From contig OX291543.1 of NCBI GenBank assembly GCA_946406115.1, forward strand, positions 33,506,815-33,570,814: a stretch of DNA of 64,000 nt, read 5' to 3'. The notes under the pieces were generated by a model that saw nothing but the letters and a program-made list of their open reading frames with translations, did not search any database and was not told where the DNA came from. The position numbers were made by a program, and so were the translations under genes. The DNA is from Apoda limacodes (taxonomy: Eukaryota; Arthropoda; Insecta; Lepidoptera; Limacodidae). Positions 1 through 11,456 of the stretch are shown here, piece after piece. Within the stretch, counting starts at the first letter, position 1. Each line of letters begins with the position of its first letter.

Positions 1-273
1 TTCTGGCTGGAAAAAATGGAAAAAAAACTATCAGAATTTTACCTTGACCATATTCTACCAGAATTAGTAGATCCACGACAAACAAGAAGTATGCCATTGA
101 GAAATGCCGTAGGTAAGAGCGTAAAACGAAAGGTGACCGAAATTAGTAATTCTGTGCCTTTGAAAAAAATTTGTTCAAACCCACTAGATATTGCTCCATC
201 AAACGATGGAGAAGTTGGAACATCTCAATTAAATACGCAGAAAATTACTATTTTGTCAATAGGTGAATTTTAA
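1..273 (+). CDS. C-terminal end of a YqaJ-like nuclease-family protein (partial at window edge)
   Basis: The frame is open from base 1 and ends at a TAA at 271-273, so about 90 residues of a longer protein are present. The start FWLEKMEKKL, then FYLDHILPELVDPR and MPLR, resembles the last helix and tail of YqaJ-like (viral recombinase-type exonuclease) proteins that are multicopy in insects, where a pattern like FW..KM..KL..FY...LLPE.VDPR recurs. That similarity is from memory of the family. The catalytic part would lie left of the window. The tail after residue 40 is basic (KSVKRK), then polar and of no recognised fold. Such genes are often carried by or derived from mobile elements, so this may be a host gene or a transposon-borne copy. 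Confidence 0.45.
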   Translation, partial: FWLEKMEKKLSEFYLDHILPELVDPRQTRSMPLRNAVGKSVKRKVTEISNSVPLKKICSNPLDIAPSNDGEVGTSQLNTQKITILSIGEF

Positions 274-1558
274 AATATTTCTGTACTGTTACTTTTTATA
301 CTGTGTGTAGATGTTACAAGTCATTGAAATAACATTAGTACTAGCTAATGACCGTGGCTTCGTCCGCGTTGACTTTTGAATTTTTTTTTCCCATTTTCCC
401 CCTCTAGCGGATGAATTTTACAAAATCCCTTCTTAGCTTAGGATGCTTAATTTAATTTCAACCACATCCGTTCAGTGGTCTCAGCTGTGCGTTTATACAT
501 CAGTCAGTCACGGTTGCCTTTGTAGATAAAAACATAGATTAATATTTACATAATTTTTACGTGATGTTTTTTTATGTTTATGTGATGTAACGAAATTATT
601 AAAACTTGATTATATAACATATATGTTTAAATTATGAGCCTGAGGTAAGATCTTTGTTTAAGTTATTGTTTGTTTTCATGAAAGAAGTATAATTTTTTTT
701 CCTTCATTATTCTAACATACGTAATTTTAACAATGTTTTTGTTTTATTTTTAAAATGATATCATGATAAATATAATTTAACTCTTAAAAATACATATTAA
801 TACACCTAAGCCCAAATATATGCGTTCAATAATAAAAAGTTATAAAAGTTAAAATGTTAGTCGGTCCCCAAACAAGGTCCAACTCGCACTTGGCTAGTTT
901 TTTTATTTAAAGCCCCACTTATAGGAAATTAGAACTTATATGCTTACTAAGTATATTTTTGCTAATTAACTTTTTTGCTTTCACAAAATATTTATAGTGA
1001 CAAAGTTTTTATTATTTAATAAAAACGGCCTGTAAATCTTATTGCAGAGGTTCATTCACACTTATGAAGTTAATACAACTATTTTAAATCGCTTATGTAA
1101 TATTGTATTTGGTATTCAATCGTAAATTTCAAGGATTGATTATTTTATCGATATAGCGCCCAACACTGCGCCATCCCTAGTTTGTACGCTATGCCTGGCA
1201 AATTGAGGTGCCGTTGCGGTATGATCGCTTCAAGGTTAATGACTTTTAGCTGGCAGACGACAGCGGGTGATACGAGGTGCGCGGGTGAATTCTATACTTT
1301 TTAAGTGAGAGTGCCGGGTCTTAAAATTAAAGAATGCGCATACATATGCATATTTATGCTTTTTTGTCACTAAATCGATATTAAGTTTTACTAAATAAAA
1401 ACTACACTGAATCGTGATAGGGTGGGTCCAGTAAACGTAATCCAAATCTATTTACGAGTAGTTTACAATATAATAATAATTCAAACGTCTTTTTATGCAT
1501 CGATTTTAGATTGTGATTGAGGAGTATTGTTTAGAAGATCTTTAAAAATGCATCTTTG
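274..1558. other. AT-rich intergenic stretch, no gene recognised
   Basis: No coding pattern is visible. It includes a dispersed-repeat scrap at about 350-515. At about 855-900 'ccaactcgcacttggctag' resembles the end of a common lepidopteran repeat ('gccaagtgcgagtcgg' type). The 1150-1290 piece is more GC-rich but I do not recognise it. Confidence 0.5.
350..515 (+). repeat. Dispersed lepidopteran repeat fragment
   Basis: 'gtggcttcgtccgcgttgac' followed by 'catccgttcagtggtctcagctgtgcg' matches the wording of a dispersed repeat also seen here near 17478, 28150 and 35125 (gt..gcctatg ... gatccgtccagtgg). It is non-coding and its family is not named. Confidence 0.5.
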
Positions 1559-2080
1559 ATTTTTTTTACCACTAAGATGGCAAACAAACATAGGCTGAAG
1601 AGCATTACTTGTGCGATGCCGACCCTTCAGAAATCTTATCACTTTTTTGAAGAACCTCATAATATAGTCCTTGGCGGGAGCTCAATCCACAACCTAAGTA
1701 TTCGCGGAAACAAACCACACTGTATTTAGGTTGTAAGGTGTGAGGATAAATTGCAACACCAGGGGTATCACTTGCGCGTTGCCGACCCTTCAGAAATCTA
1801 ATACCTTCTTTCTTGAAGAACTCCATACTGTAGTCCTTGCAGAAAACCTTGGCAGGGAGGTCATTCCACAACTTAAGCGTTCGCGGCAGGAAGTCTCTGA
1901 AACCGCACTGTACGCGACCATTTAGGTTCTAAAGTGTCAGAATGAATTCCCTGCCGATGGCGAGCGGTGCGATGGTAGAAAGTAGCCGTGGGCATCATTT
2001 CGAACAACAACACATCCCATTGTACAAGCGGTAGAACACACACAGGGAGGCAAAGTCTCTCCTCAGACTAAGACAGACGT
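1559..2080 (-). mobile_element. LINE-A non-LTR retrotransposon, two 3' fragments in tandem
   Basis: Read on the minus strand, the ORF tail and 3' UTR of LINE-A (see 23041-25986) end in a poly-A seen as T-run 1559-1567. The piece at 1559-1752 reaches back to the 'gtgtgagaatg' point of the ORF, and then a second piece at about 1754-2080 starts again near the 3' end ('caacaccaggggtatcac'). The same roughly 170 bp therefore occurs twice in direct order. Both are degraded. Confidence 0.85.
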
Positions 2081-2363
2081 CGTTTATATTTACCTCAGTT
2101 AATATAAACAACGAAGTGGCATGTTTTTTAATTTATGTAACTGCTGTATCGATAGTTCCAGAAAGTTTAGTTATAATGTACTGCGAAAATGAACTAATGT
2201 GCAGAGTGGAGTAAGTAACAACGTCTCTATGTAGACAGTAGTTAAAATTGTGCAATGTTATACTACATTAAACACAACAATATCTAAACCGGAAAAAATA
2301 TTTATAAAATTGTCTAAAAATAAAAACTACAAACATTGAGCAGATAGAAAAATGAAAATCAAG

Positions 2364-2540
2364 CATTAACTACTGATGCATACTACTACAGAGCCGGCAC
2401 AATATGTAACATTAACTACTGATGCATACTACTACAGAGCCGGCACAATATGTAACATTAACTACTGATGCATACTACTACAAAGCCGGCACAATATGTA
2501 ACATTAACTACTGATGCATACTACTACAGAGCCGGCACAA
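2364..2540. repeat. 46-bp tandem repeat, about 3.8 copies
   Basis: Copies start at 2364, 2410, 2456 and 2502 with almost no differences (one g/a change). Each contains 'actactgatgcatactact' and 'gccggcacaatatgtaa'. The last copy stops at 'gccggcacaa', about 15 bp before the inverted-repeat element beginning at 2559. Confidence 0.95.
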
Positions 2541-2558
2541 ACAAATAAATGACTGCAC

Positions 2559-4993
2559 AGTCATTGAAGCGTTATTTCTCCGTATTTTTTACTGGGAACC
2601 GATTTGCATAAAATTTTGGAATAAGGCTCATCTCACCCTTAAATTCAAAAGTGAAAATGATCTGAACTCTGCACCCACCCTGGGGGTGGTTGCCACCCCT
2701 TCTCGGTGGTGTAATTTTTTTTTCAAAATAATCTCGGATATCGAAAGAAAGTCTTATTTTAAGAAAAAAAGTTCTATTAAGTTTTTAAAAAACCCAATAC
2801 TTTGAAAGTTATTAGCAATTGAAAATTCGGAATTTTTTCACCGTTTTTCATCGGTTTTTTGCAAATATCTCCAAAAATATGCATTTTAACGAAAATTTTA
2901 TGATATAAAACTGAACAAAGCGATTTTTTATAAAGTGTTCTAAGTGCAATATTAAGCTAGATATTAAAGCCTTTATTTTGTCTGAAATTTAATCGATGTA
3001 TTCAATGCCACCTAGCGGCGAGCAGATACATTTTATGCATTCTAATGAAATAGGGTTTTGTAGTTCTTGAAATAAGCTTTAAAATGAGCACTGTTAACAG
3101 TCTTTTGCTCGTAAAATGAGTGAGCTGTAATGAAAATAAGTGGAACATCTAATGGTGGTGGTTTTTTCTTTTAAATCAATGGGTTTCAAAAGTGCCATTT
3201 CCACCAAAATTAAAATTAATCGTTTTCCGTCTACAATTAACTTTAATATAAAAAGTTTGAAGTATTCTAGCAGTTTGATTTGACACATATTTTTCAAAAA
3301 ATTCACGATTCAAAATTCAAAAAAAAAAAAAACGAATTTTTACAAAAACCACCTTCTTTTCATCACATCTCAAAAATTATGAAAGATACGTAAAAAGTAT
3401 AGTGATTATATTGACGGAGATATGATTGATTAGAGTGTGCGCGGCAGCGCAATCACAGTCTCTCTCGAGCCCTTTGACCCTTCACCGTTTTAAAATAAAA
3501 GTTTTTCCCTATATATTGTAAGAAGAAAGTTGTAGCTCTTTTAATTACCTTTAAAATGTTTTTTTTATAAGTTGTGATAGCATCAAAATTGAAGGAGTTA
3601 TGGTCCAAAAACTAATCGTTTTTTTTCTACTTAGTAAACTGAAAATTTCGGAGTGTGAATATTTGGAGCAAAGTGAAAGTACACAGTAATAGAGAACAAA
3701 ACTTTTGTCTTATGTATATATATATATATTAGTATGGACATATATTTTGCAAACGTAGGCATGAATAAATACCGACGTTCATATATGTATATATAACACG
3801 TTTGAATGAAGGTAAATATGTGTATTGCTCGGGGGGGCCAACCACGAAAAAGCCAGGTGATCTGCTGGGCATGCTCCGTTTATTCGTTTCAAATTTCTTA
3901 AATATATATGCTATACAATGTAACCAGTATATTTCCGCCTGCAAAGGAATGAGCACGTGTTTATTGTAATATTTTAACTAGACGCCCAATTTCAACAAAT
4001 TTTGTTTAATAAAAAAATGTAAGTACATGAAAATATGTTTTTTTTTTTAAATTAGTTCTTATTACAATTGTGCCATAAAATTATGTAATCGAAAAATCTA
4101 ATGAAAATATAATCTACTAGTAATTAGTAAACACCTATGGCGTTCGTACTTTTCAAAGACCATAATAGCAGCAGTTGATCCAGTCTGCATCTTATATCAG
4201 GTAATTTTATAAAATTGAATTTATATTGTAAATAAAGCAAATTGTTTAATTATTCATCGATTATCACTCGTAGATTTTTAACCTTATTGTCTTATTAATT
4301 TAATCAGTTTCTTTCAAATATGTAAGTGAGAAATCGATTAAATTGTCACCAAATTAACTGGTAGATTATGTAAAGTACAATTTTTAATACAGCACATTTT
4401 TTGGGGATATATTTTACATAAATATTTATTACTAATTAGTTCTGCCCTACATAAATAATTTAGGGGTAGTTTTAAGGTTTGAAAAGCTTGAGAATATGAT
4501 AATCATTTTCGAGAATGTGGAATAACATTTAAATGCTTTTCATTTCATCAAAAGAAATTTTTTTAAACAATTTTTTATCAAGGGGTTGTTTTTAAGGGTC
4601 AAAAGGGGGTTAAAAATTCGATAATTAAAATAGAGAACATAAAATATTATTAACTCAATACTTCAATCTTTTTATGTGATTTTTTCAATTAAGGGGTTGT
4701 TTGCAAGGGTTGTCAAGTTTTCAAGGGGTTGAAAATTATTTTATTATGAGGTAATTGTGTTAGAAAACACTTTACAATTTCACCCCTTAAACACGTTTTC
4801 TAGCGATAAAATAGCTCAATGTCAATTTTTCCATTTTGGGGTTGTTTACACCCCTTAAAAACAATAGGCGGAGCTCAGATCATTTTCGTATTTGAAGTTA
4901 AGGGTTAGATGAGCCTAATTCCAAAATTTCATGCAAATCGGTTCACAGTAAAAAAAAATTCGGAGGTAAGACCCTTTTTTCGCTTCAATGACT
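2559..4993. mobile_element. 2.4-kb non-autonomous element with about 135-bp terminal inverted repeats
   Basis: The left end AGTCATTGAAGCG (2559) is matched in inverse orientation by CGCTTCAATGACT ending at 4993. Inverted similarity runs inward for about 135 bp, for example 'aaccgatttgcataaaattt' (left) against the complement of 'aaatttcatgcaaatcggtt' (right), and 'gaaaatgatctga' against 'tcagatcattttc'. GCAC flanks both ends (2555-2558, 4994-4997), consistent with a 4-bp target duplication. The interior is AT-rich, has long A and T runs and no credible ORF, so it would depend on a transposase elsewhere. The superfamily is not assigned. Confidence 0.75.
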
Positions 4994-4997
4994 GCAC

Positions 4998-5615
4998 TAA
5001 AAATGCGCGCTGACGCGGATCGCATCAGCCGTGTCGCGAAAATTGAAAATATCTCGGTTAGTTCTATGTAAAAAGTTTTATTTCTGTTAGAATATTGTAG
5101 ATATAAAATTATTATCAAATAGATATTTTTAAACTCGAGCTGAATGTGACATACAAAATAAACTTGGTTTCAGAAAAGCTGCAAAATTACGCCTTAATAA
5201 AAAAAAAAGTTTGTCTTTTTTTAGGTAGGTAGTTAGGTATCGACGAAGCTGTAAATCTAGTAGTAGTATTATAATGCCTAAATAATGTAAATAAATGTTG
5301 TCAGAAACAATAAAAATATAGCTAAACATGCGCTCGGACTCGGTTTGTCAGTAGATGCACGTCACGCATTTGATCTAGCACCTTTCTTACAGTTTCATAC
5401 ATTACAAACGTCACGTCACACCACGCATCAGCGGCTCGATTCCGTAAAATGAATGCTAACAATTCTCGTTTGAAATCCATAGAAATAAGATGTAGGTACA
5501 TTGCGCATTTGAAATTACGTATGAAATTCATCTTTTTTGCTATCACAAAAGGCTTTCTTTAGCTATCTTTAACGGAATCGACCAGCTGGCCTGCACCGGC
5601 CTTTATGAGTCATCG
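4998..5615. other. No gene or recognised repeat
   Basis: The stretch right of the inverted-repeat element is AT-rich with short chance ORFs on the minus strand and no recognisable domain. Confidence 0.4.
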
Positions 5616-5619
5616 AGAC

Positions 5620-5865
5620 AGGGGCCTGATTCTCGTGCTGATCGAAATAATCTCGAATTTGAGATATATTTAATTGATTTACTCATAGCAGGTTAACAGC
5701 AAAAGGTGTTTCAGTCGATAGATCGACTAGTTTGGACTAGATAAGACCAGAAAACATGGCGGATATCGTTTGCAAATTCTTTTTCGTATTCTTAGAACCT
5801 CTTTATAGGCGTATGTCGGACGCTAGCGGTCTACATGCATCGAGTGGTCAAAAGAAACAAAGACA
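5620..5865 (+). mobile_element. MITE-like repeat, relative of 62100-62660
   Basis: Two blocks recur elsewhere in the window. 'gcctgattctcgtgctgat' with 'ttaattgatttactcat' (5626-5690) is found inverted at 62590-62655. 'ttttcgtattcttagaa' with 'cgctagcggtc' and 'tgcatcgagtggtc' (5785-5850) is found directly at 62130-62200. No coding capacity. Confidence 0.65.
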
Positions 5866-5995
5866 CCTTTACAATAATAAAATATGACAAACTTATGATT
5901 AAAGAACATTCTTCCTCAGAAAAAGAAACTTATCAATATCTCCAAGTCAACCTCGAAAGCAAATAATAACAGAAACAAAAACGAACAGAACTTAT

Positions 5996-6232
5996 TTTAC
6001 CACTAAGGTGGCAAACAAGCTTACGCTCCGCCTGATGGTAAGCGGTCACCGTAGCCTATGGACGCTTGCAACACCAGGGGTATCAGTTGCGCGTTGCCGA
6101 CCATTCAGAAATCTAATAACTTCTTTCTTGAAGAACACCATACTGTCGTCCTTGCAGAAAACCTTGGTAGGGAGCTCATTCCACAACTTAAGCGGGAGGA
6201 AGTTTCTCTGAAACCGCACTGTCCGCTATCAG
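5996..6232 (-). mobile_element. LINE-A 5'-truncated fragment
   Basis: The minus strand carries the last part of the LINE-A ORF (FLPR..LNELPAK...) and its 3' UTR, with the terminal 'ccaccttagtggtaaaat' at 5996-6010. The 5' break is at about 6232, directly against the endonuclease relic that follows. Several substitutions and a short deletion make it non-coding. Confidence 0.85.
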
Positions 6233-6354
6233 CCCCCGGAACTTCAAACAGACTTAACATGTAACCAATAATATCACGACAACAAGAAAATAAGTCTTTA
6301 AGCCGACTGGTCATCCCGAACGCTTAGACCAATACCCTCCATCTAAGAAAAAAC

Positions 6355-6745
6355 AACTTTTAAAAATAGGTACTTTTAATGTAAGATCGTTATATTCAAT
6401 ATAAAGATATGTAGAAGTGACTCACGCATTAGAAAATATAAACTTCAAAATTCAAGAATTATAAGAAGTAAGGAAGTTAAGATGCAATATAGAAGAATAC
6501 GAGGAAAATATTCTTTATTAAATAGGAGAAACAAAAAGCAAATGTAGAGTAGGATTCCTGATGAAAAAGAGCTTAAAAAATAAGATAATAAATTTTACCG
6601 GAAAGAAAGAGATAAATATTAATACATTAAATATACCAATAATCCAAGTATATGCACCAACTGAGAACGTAACTGACATTGAAATTGAAAAATTCTATGA
6701 AGACATTTTTCTACAAACCACAGATTATTACGAGTAATTTATTTG
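6355..6745 (+). pseudogene. Degraded LINE apurinic-type endonuclease fragment
   Basis: Reading with stops gives KIGTFNVRSLYS at about 6366, then VGFLMKKSLKNKIINF and IIQVYAPTEN at about 6640-6670. These correspond to the N-terminal GTFNVRSL strand, the VGF.. strand and the QVYAPT motif of exonuclease/endonuclease/phosphatase domains in LINEs of the kind annotated in insects as craniofacial-development-protein-2-like. In-frame stops and a missing C-terminal SDH box show it is dead. It is unrelated in sequence to LINE-A. Confidence 0.7.
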
Positions 6746-6779
6746 CTAAACCTTATCAAGAAAAGTAGGAAAACATTCT

Positions 6780-8680
6780 AAACCATGCCAAAACTCCCCA
6801 GTACAAATGATGAAACAAAGGAATTCACTGAAAATCTTAAACATCACTCGCTATTGTTCAAGAGGCGAAAACAAATATTGACAAAGGAAATTATGATTTC
6901 TAAATAAAAGCTATACAGTGCAAAGGTAACTTTTGAGGCGTAATAAATGAAAACACGTTTCACATAACATATTTTTCTATAGAGCAAACATTTGCGACAA
7001 CATTCATTTTTATTACGTTTCCCAGACAAACAATGGAGCCATTAACATTTTCTTTGATAAAAATGTCAAGTAACAAATGACTGCGTGTGGTTGTTACTTG
7101 TTTGTTACCTAAATATAATCGAAATAAAAAAATCGAACTTCTTATCATATTGATAATACTACATAATTTTTAGATGTAGATTATAGCTATCTTAGCTACT
7201 AACAAGACTTAATTTAATTCGTTTGTTGTATGTTCGAGTCATAAATTGTATTTATGTATATGTATTAGTTTATCCTTTTCAAACGAGTTCCTTATTTATT
7301 TATTTTTTTCTTTATATAAAAAAAATCGATTTATTTCTTATAATTTAGGTATATTTCGAACTGGACTGAATTCAGCAGCCTAAAGTAATCAGTTTCGTAA
7401 CGTCACTCAATAGTATATTTCGTACCGGGTACAAAATGACGCTTCAGGATCGTCAGAATAATTGAACTCTACTTAGGAGCTCATTGTTTCAACCATAACC
7501 AATATTTTATACTGACAAGTAAGCGGTTACGCACCGGGGTCCAGACAGTTCGAATTTTAAAACTAATCTCGGGAATTGTTTTTATTGGATTTCTTATTGG
7601 ACGGTCCTGTGACTTCACATTTTGCAATGCATTGTTTTTACTTGCTTTTATTAATACAATTTTTTGTTAATAAATATAGAAGGAACAAAAGTTTATATGC
7701 TCACCTCTTTAGGTGATACCGTGAAGACATGCATTATTAGTTAGCAATTCTCAATAAACGTACCTACTACAAAATGCATTTTTAAATTATATTTGTAGTT
7801 CCTGAGAATGGCGCGTTCGAACATATAAGTTCAGTAATATTACATTGGCTCACAAGTTATGATTTATTTTATGGAAGGTTAAAGCTAACAAAATATAAGT
7901 ACAAATAACATAAATGTAAGAGGTATCGAAGTGAAATATTAAATCCTAGAATATTTTTTTTTCAAAGTATGGTACAAAAATAGGTAGGTCTGTCTAGACC
8001 TCAAGTAAACTTACGTATCTTAAACATCAACACAAAATTAATTGCAAATTGCGTGTTCGTTTTGGGATGCCGAATCATTATTTTCATTACTTTTGTCATC
8101 GTGTAGCATTGGTATCAAAAATATTAAAATTTTAGTATCATCTGTAACAAACAGTCATCCGTTCGTTTACGATATTTTTGTTATTTTTTTTACTTTTGCC
8201 ACCGAAAAATAAAACTGTCTGGAGGTGGGGTTGTGTTAAACTGTCAAACTGCCTATGCATATTCATTGTTAATGGTAGTGTGTGTGTACGTCAACCGTTT
8301 GTTTTGCAAGTTTTGCAACCAAAAATGTTGTTAGTAACGCTTCAAAGCTACACGAACGATAGGTGTCGGTGTCAAAACTGGCGTGATAAAAAGCGTGAAA
8401 AATATCAATTGTGGGTACTCTTAATCCCAAGACGAACGCGCCCAAAATGTATTCATTGATTCGGGATTTAGGTAAAATCAAGTTGCACGAATATTTTAAA
8501 CCAGCAGCTTGAATTGATGTTTTTAAAATGAACGTTGATTTTGAGGTAGCTTATGAATGTTTAGAATTTAAAATGACGTCACACTCAATAAACACTTTAA
8601 AGGTAGTTCCGTAACTTTTATCAGGATTAAATACTGTTCAGATATCTAAGGTTAAAAATTGAAACGGCTTACATACATAT
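6780..8680. other. No gene recognised
   Basis: AT-rich. The longest ORF (8178-8459, +) has low-complexity, Cys/Leu-rich residues and no domain. No splice-flanked exon was recognised. Confidence 0.4.
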
Positions 8681-8683
8681 CTA

Positions 8684-9240
8684 TACTAATATTTTATTTT
8701 ATAATTTTATAAAGAGAAAAGATTTGATTGTTTGTTTGTATTGAATAGGCTCCGAAACTACTGGACCGATTTGAAAAATTCTTTTACCATTAGTAGCTGA
8801 CATTATCGCTGATGAACAAAGGCTACTTTTTACCGCGAAAAAATGTTTCATTCCTACGGGAAAACGGGTAGTAGGACTACGGGTAGTAAGAATTATCCTT
8901 GCGTTCTTATCTTTTTCACATAACTTCTAAACGGCTAACCCGATCGGGTTAAAATTTTATATGGGTATTTCGATGGTTTTCTGGATGATTTAAAAATACA
9001 ATTGGACCCGGTAGATGGCGCTGCTGTCGGTATGTCAACTACTAAACGGCTTGACAACCCAATCGGGGTTGAAATTTTTTTATGTGTATTTCCATGGTTT
9101 CACAGTCATGCATGTATTGTGCCTATGTATTAAAGAGGAAAGATTTGATTGTTTGTTTTTTTTCTATAATTGAAGAGTTGCCGTAAGAACCTACGCCAAT
9201 AACGAAATTTAGGGCGGACGAAGCCGCTGGCAGAAGCTAA
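8684..9240 (+). repeat. Dispersed lepidopteran repeat, long copy
   Basis: It begins 'ctatactaatattttatt', includes 'gaataggctccgaaactactg' and 'gacccggtagatggcgctgc', and ends 'gggcggacgaagccgctggc'. Ends of this wording recur in direct or inverted orientation at 12545, 12887, 15146, 19918, 28028 and 33072. It is non-coding and highly repeated in Lepidoptera; I do not assign a class. Confidence 0.7.
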
Positions 9241-11136
9241 TCAATAATATTTTTATAGCATCTACCACACATTTTATTAATTTAATTGTCAATATCGAAC
9301 CATAATTCAAAACCTAGACTTCATCGAATCTAATTTAAACATAATAAAATTGATGTTCCGTGTTAGACTATTGAGAAATAATAATAATAATGCTTAAACA
9401 TAATAATAATGAGCAATAAGCATATTTATTAGACGGTCCTTTTTATTTTTCTTGTAATTAGGTTGACCCGAAATCAGCTGGAGACACTAAATGATTAAGT
9501 TAATTTTGTTTGGGAGAAATTATTTATTAATATAAAGATTCGGGTCCAAGGTATTTATGACGATCACGCTTGGCCAAATAAAATAATTATATATATCTCA
9601 GTCGAAAGTGATAGTGTGGGGATGAGGTTTTATAAGTCTCATAACATATATATTTTATTATTTATAATTCTTAAAATGGGGGTCCGGACAGTATGTACTG
9701 GAGCTTATTATTAAGGTAGTTGAAAAAAAACCGGCTTCTTCTTAAATGCACTAAAATGGTAAAAAAAAAGTACTTATTGCCAAAAATCTGATCTGAATCA
9801 CAGTTTGAAGTTGGTGCCTATGAACCTAACAGTTTATAACACGTTCAAAAACGCAGTTTGTCCGTACAACTTAATACACTAGAAGTCCGTTGGCATATTT
9901 TTTATATATATTTTATTTTTGACCGCTAGCTCGATATTCAATATTGGCAATCGCGCCAAATAACTACTTTACAGCCTTGCATAGCAAATAAATATTAACA
10001 CATAAAGGATAAAGGTTATTATTATATTATATTTTTTCATATCTTATTCTCTATAAGTGTTTCTACAGTAAATAAAATCGTTTGAAAAAGGATAATTTAT
10101 TACAGTTTTGCGTGATTTCATGTCGTCGAGATAATGCAACAAAAATACCTTCCTACTGTAAAAATATTAGTGACCGAGGTACAAATATTTTTCGCTATCG
10201 ATTTTGACAGTGTCATAGAAACATTTTTTAAATTTTTTTAAATCACTTTCCATGTTATATAGGAGAGCCAAGCCAAGATCTTAAAGGAACTTTTACAGAC
10301 CTTGGTAGTTTTAGGCAAAGCTAAAAAGCAATCTTGATAATTTTACCGATATCAGCCATTTTCCTTTTTTGATGTTACCTTAATTTTTTTTATATAATAA
10401 AATTACCTACATAATATGTAAATAAAATATATAAAAAAAAAATATTTATTTATTTTTTACTATATTCTTAATCAAGATAACGTATATTCTCTTTTTAAAC
10501 TATCGCACAATCAGATCCATGGGATAAAACAGTAGTTGCTAGGAATTCAGTTATGTCAAATATGGTATGGTTGTGTTTTTGCTTGATCATTTTAACATTT
10601 GACAAATGACGACAAATATAACAGTGTATACGAAGACTTGTCAAGAATTATACATCAAAAATATATAGAGAGGATAAAATAAATGAGCAAGAGGAAGACA
10701 AACCGCATATAACGCGGAATATTACCGTAGTATGGGAGAAGAGCAATAAATATATTAATAACTCTTATATTGTTCATTGTATTGAAAATATGCTAAGACG
10801 CCCTTGGTTTTGTAATGAACAATGTTATAGTTATAAATCGGAAATTGGCCAAAACCAGAGGTACTAATTTTGTAAGTTTTCCAAACAATTCCAATTAAAG
10901 CCCGAAAATAGAGTGTCAGAATTTTTTTCAAACTGTTTTAATAGGCAAATTATAATAATATTAGCAAATTGAACTATAATATATACTTTTTTCACGCCAG
11001 AAACTGTACTCAGGACTGTAACAAAATTAATCAAATTCTTGCAAACTTAACTGGTTTGGGTAACGATGCCATCACCTTAACACTAAATTTCTCGCCGTTT
11101 AATAACAGGATTATATTTACATATGACTTATATGAC
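9241..11136. other. AT-rich non-coding stretch with a dispersed repeat at 9716-9850
   Basis: 9716-9850 ('ccggcttcttcttaaatgca ... gatctgaatcacagtttgaagttggt') matches 40262-40370 in the same orientation, so it is a dispersed repeat. The rest shows nothing I recognise. Confidence 0.5.
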
Positions 11137-11344
11137 GCTTGCGGATTGTAGAACGAGCTCCCTTCCAAGGTTTTCTCTGAGGACTACAGTATGGAATTCT
11201 TCAAGAAAGAAGTTATTGGATTTTTGAAGGGACGGCAACGCGCGAGTGATACCCCTAGTGTTACAAGCGTCCATAGACCACGGTGACCGCTTACCATCAG
11301 GCGGCCCTTTGCTTGTTTGCCACGTTAGTGGTATAAAAAAAAAA
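11137..11344 (+). mobile_element. LINE-A 5'-truncated copy upstream of the Shaw exon
   Basis: It runs from the NELPAK region of the ORF through 'ccatcaggcgg' to 'agtggtat' and a 10-A tail (11335-11344). It lies in sense orientation in the presumed Shaw intron, ending 112 bp before the exon. A few substitutions suggest moderate age. Confidence 0.9.
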
Positions 11345-11456
11345 GTCTCTGGAGAAATGATATGCAATAATGCAAAATCTAGTCTCCACTTCGAGAAGGA
11401 ATAAAGGAAGGAATACTTGCTAATCTTATTATTTGAGATTTTTATTTTTTCCACAG

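Noticed and set aside
2559..4993. Polinton/Maverick or viral element
   Set aside because: No long ORFs, far too short, and ends do not show the typical termini; only a non-autonomous inverted-repeat element is supported.
11128..11454. 108-codon minus-strand ORF
   Set aside because: Antisense of the LINE-A copy and its flank; the same peptide text (NTRGIT.ALP) appears antisense in every LINE-A copy.
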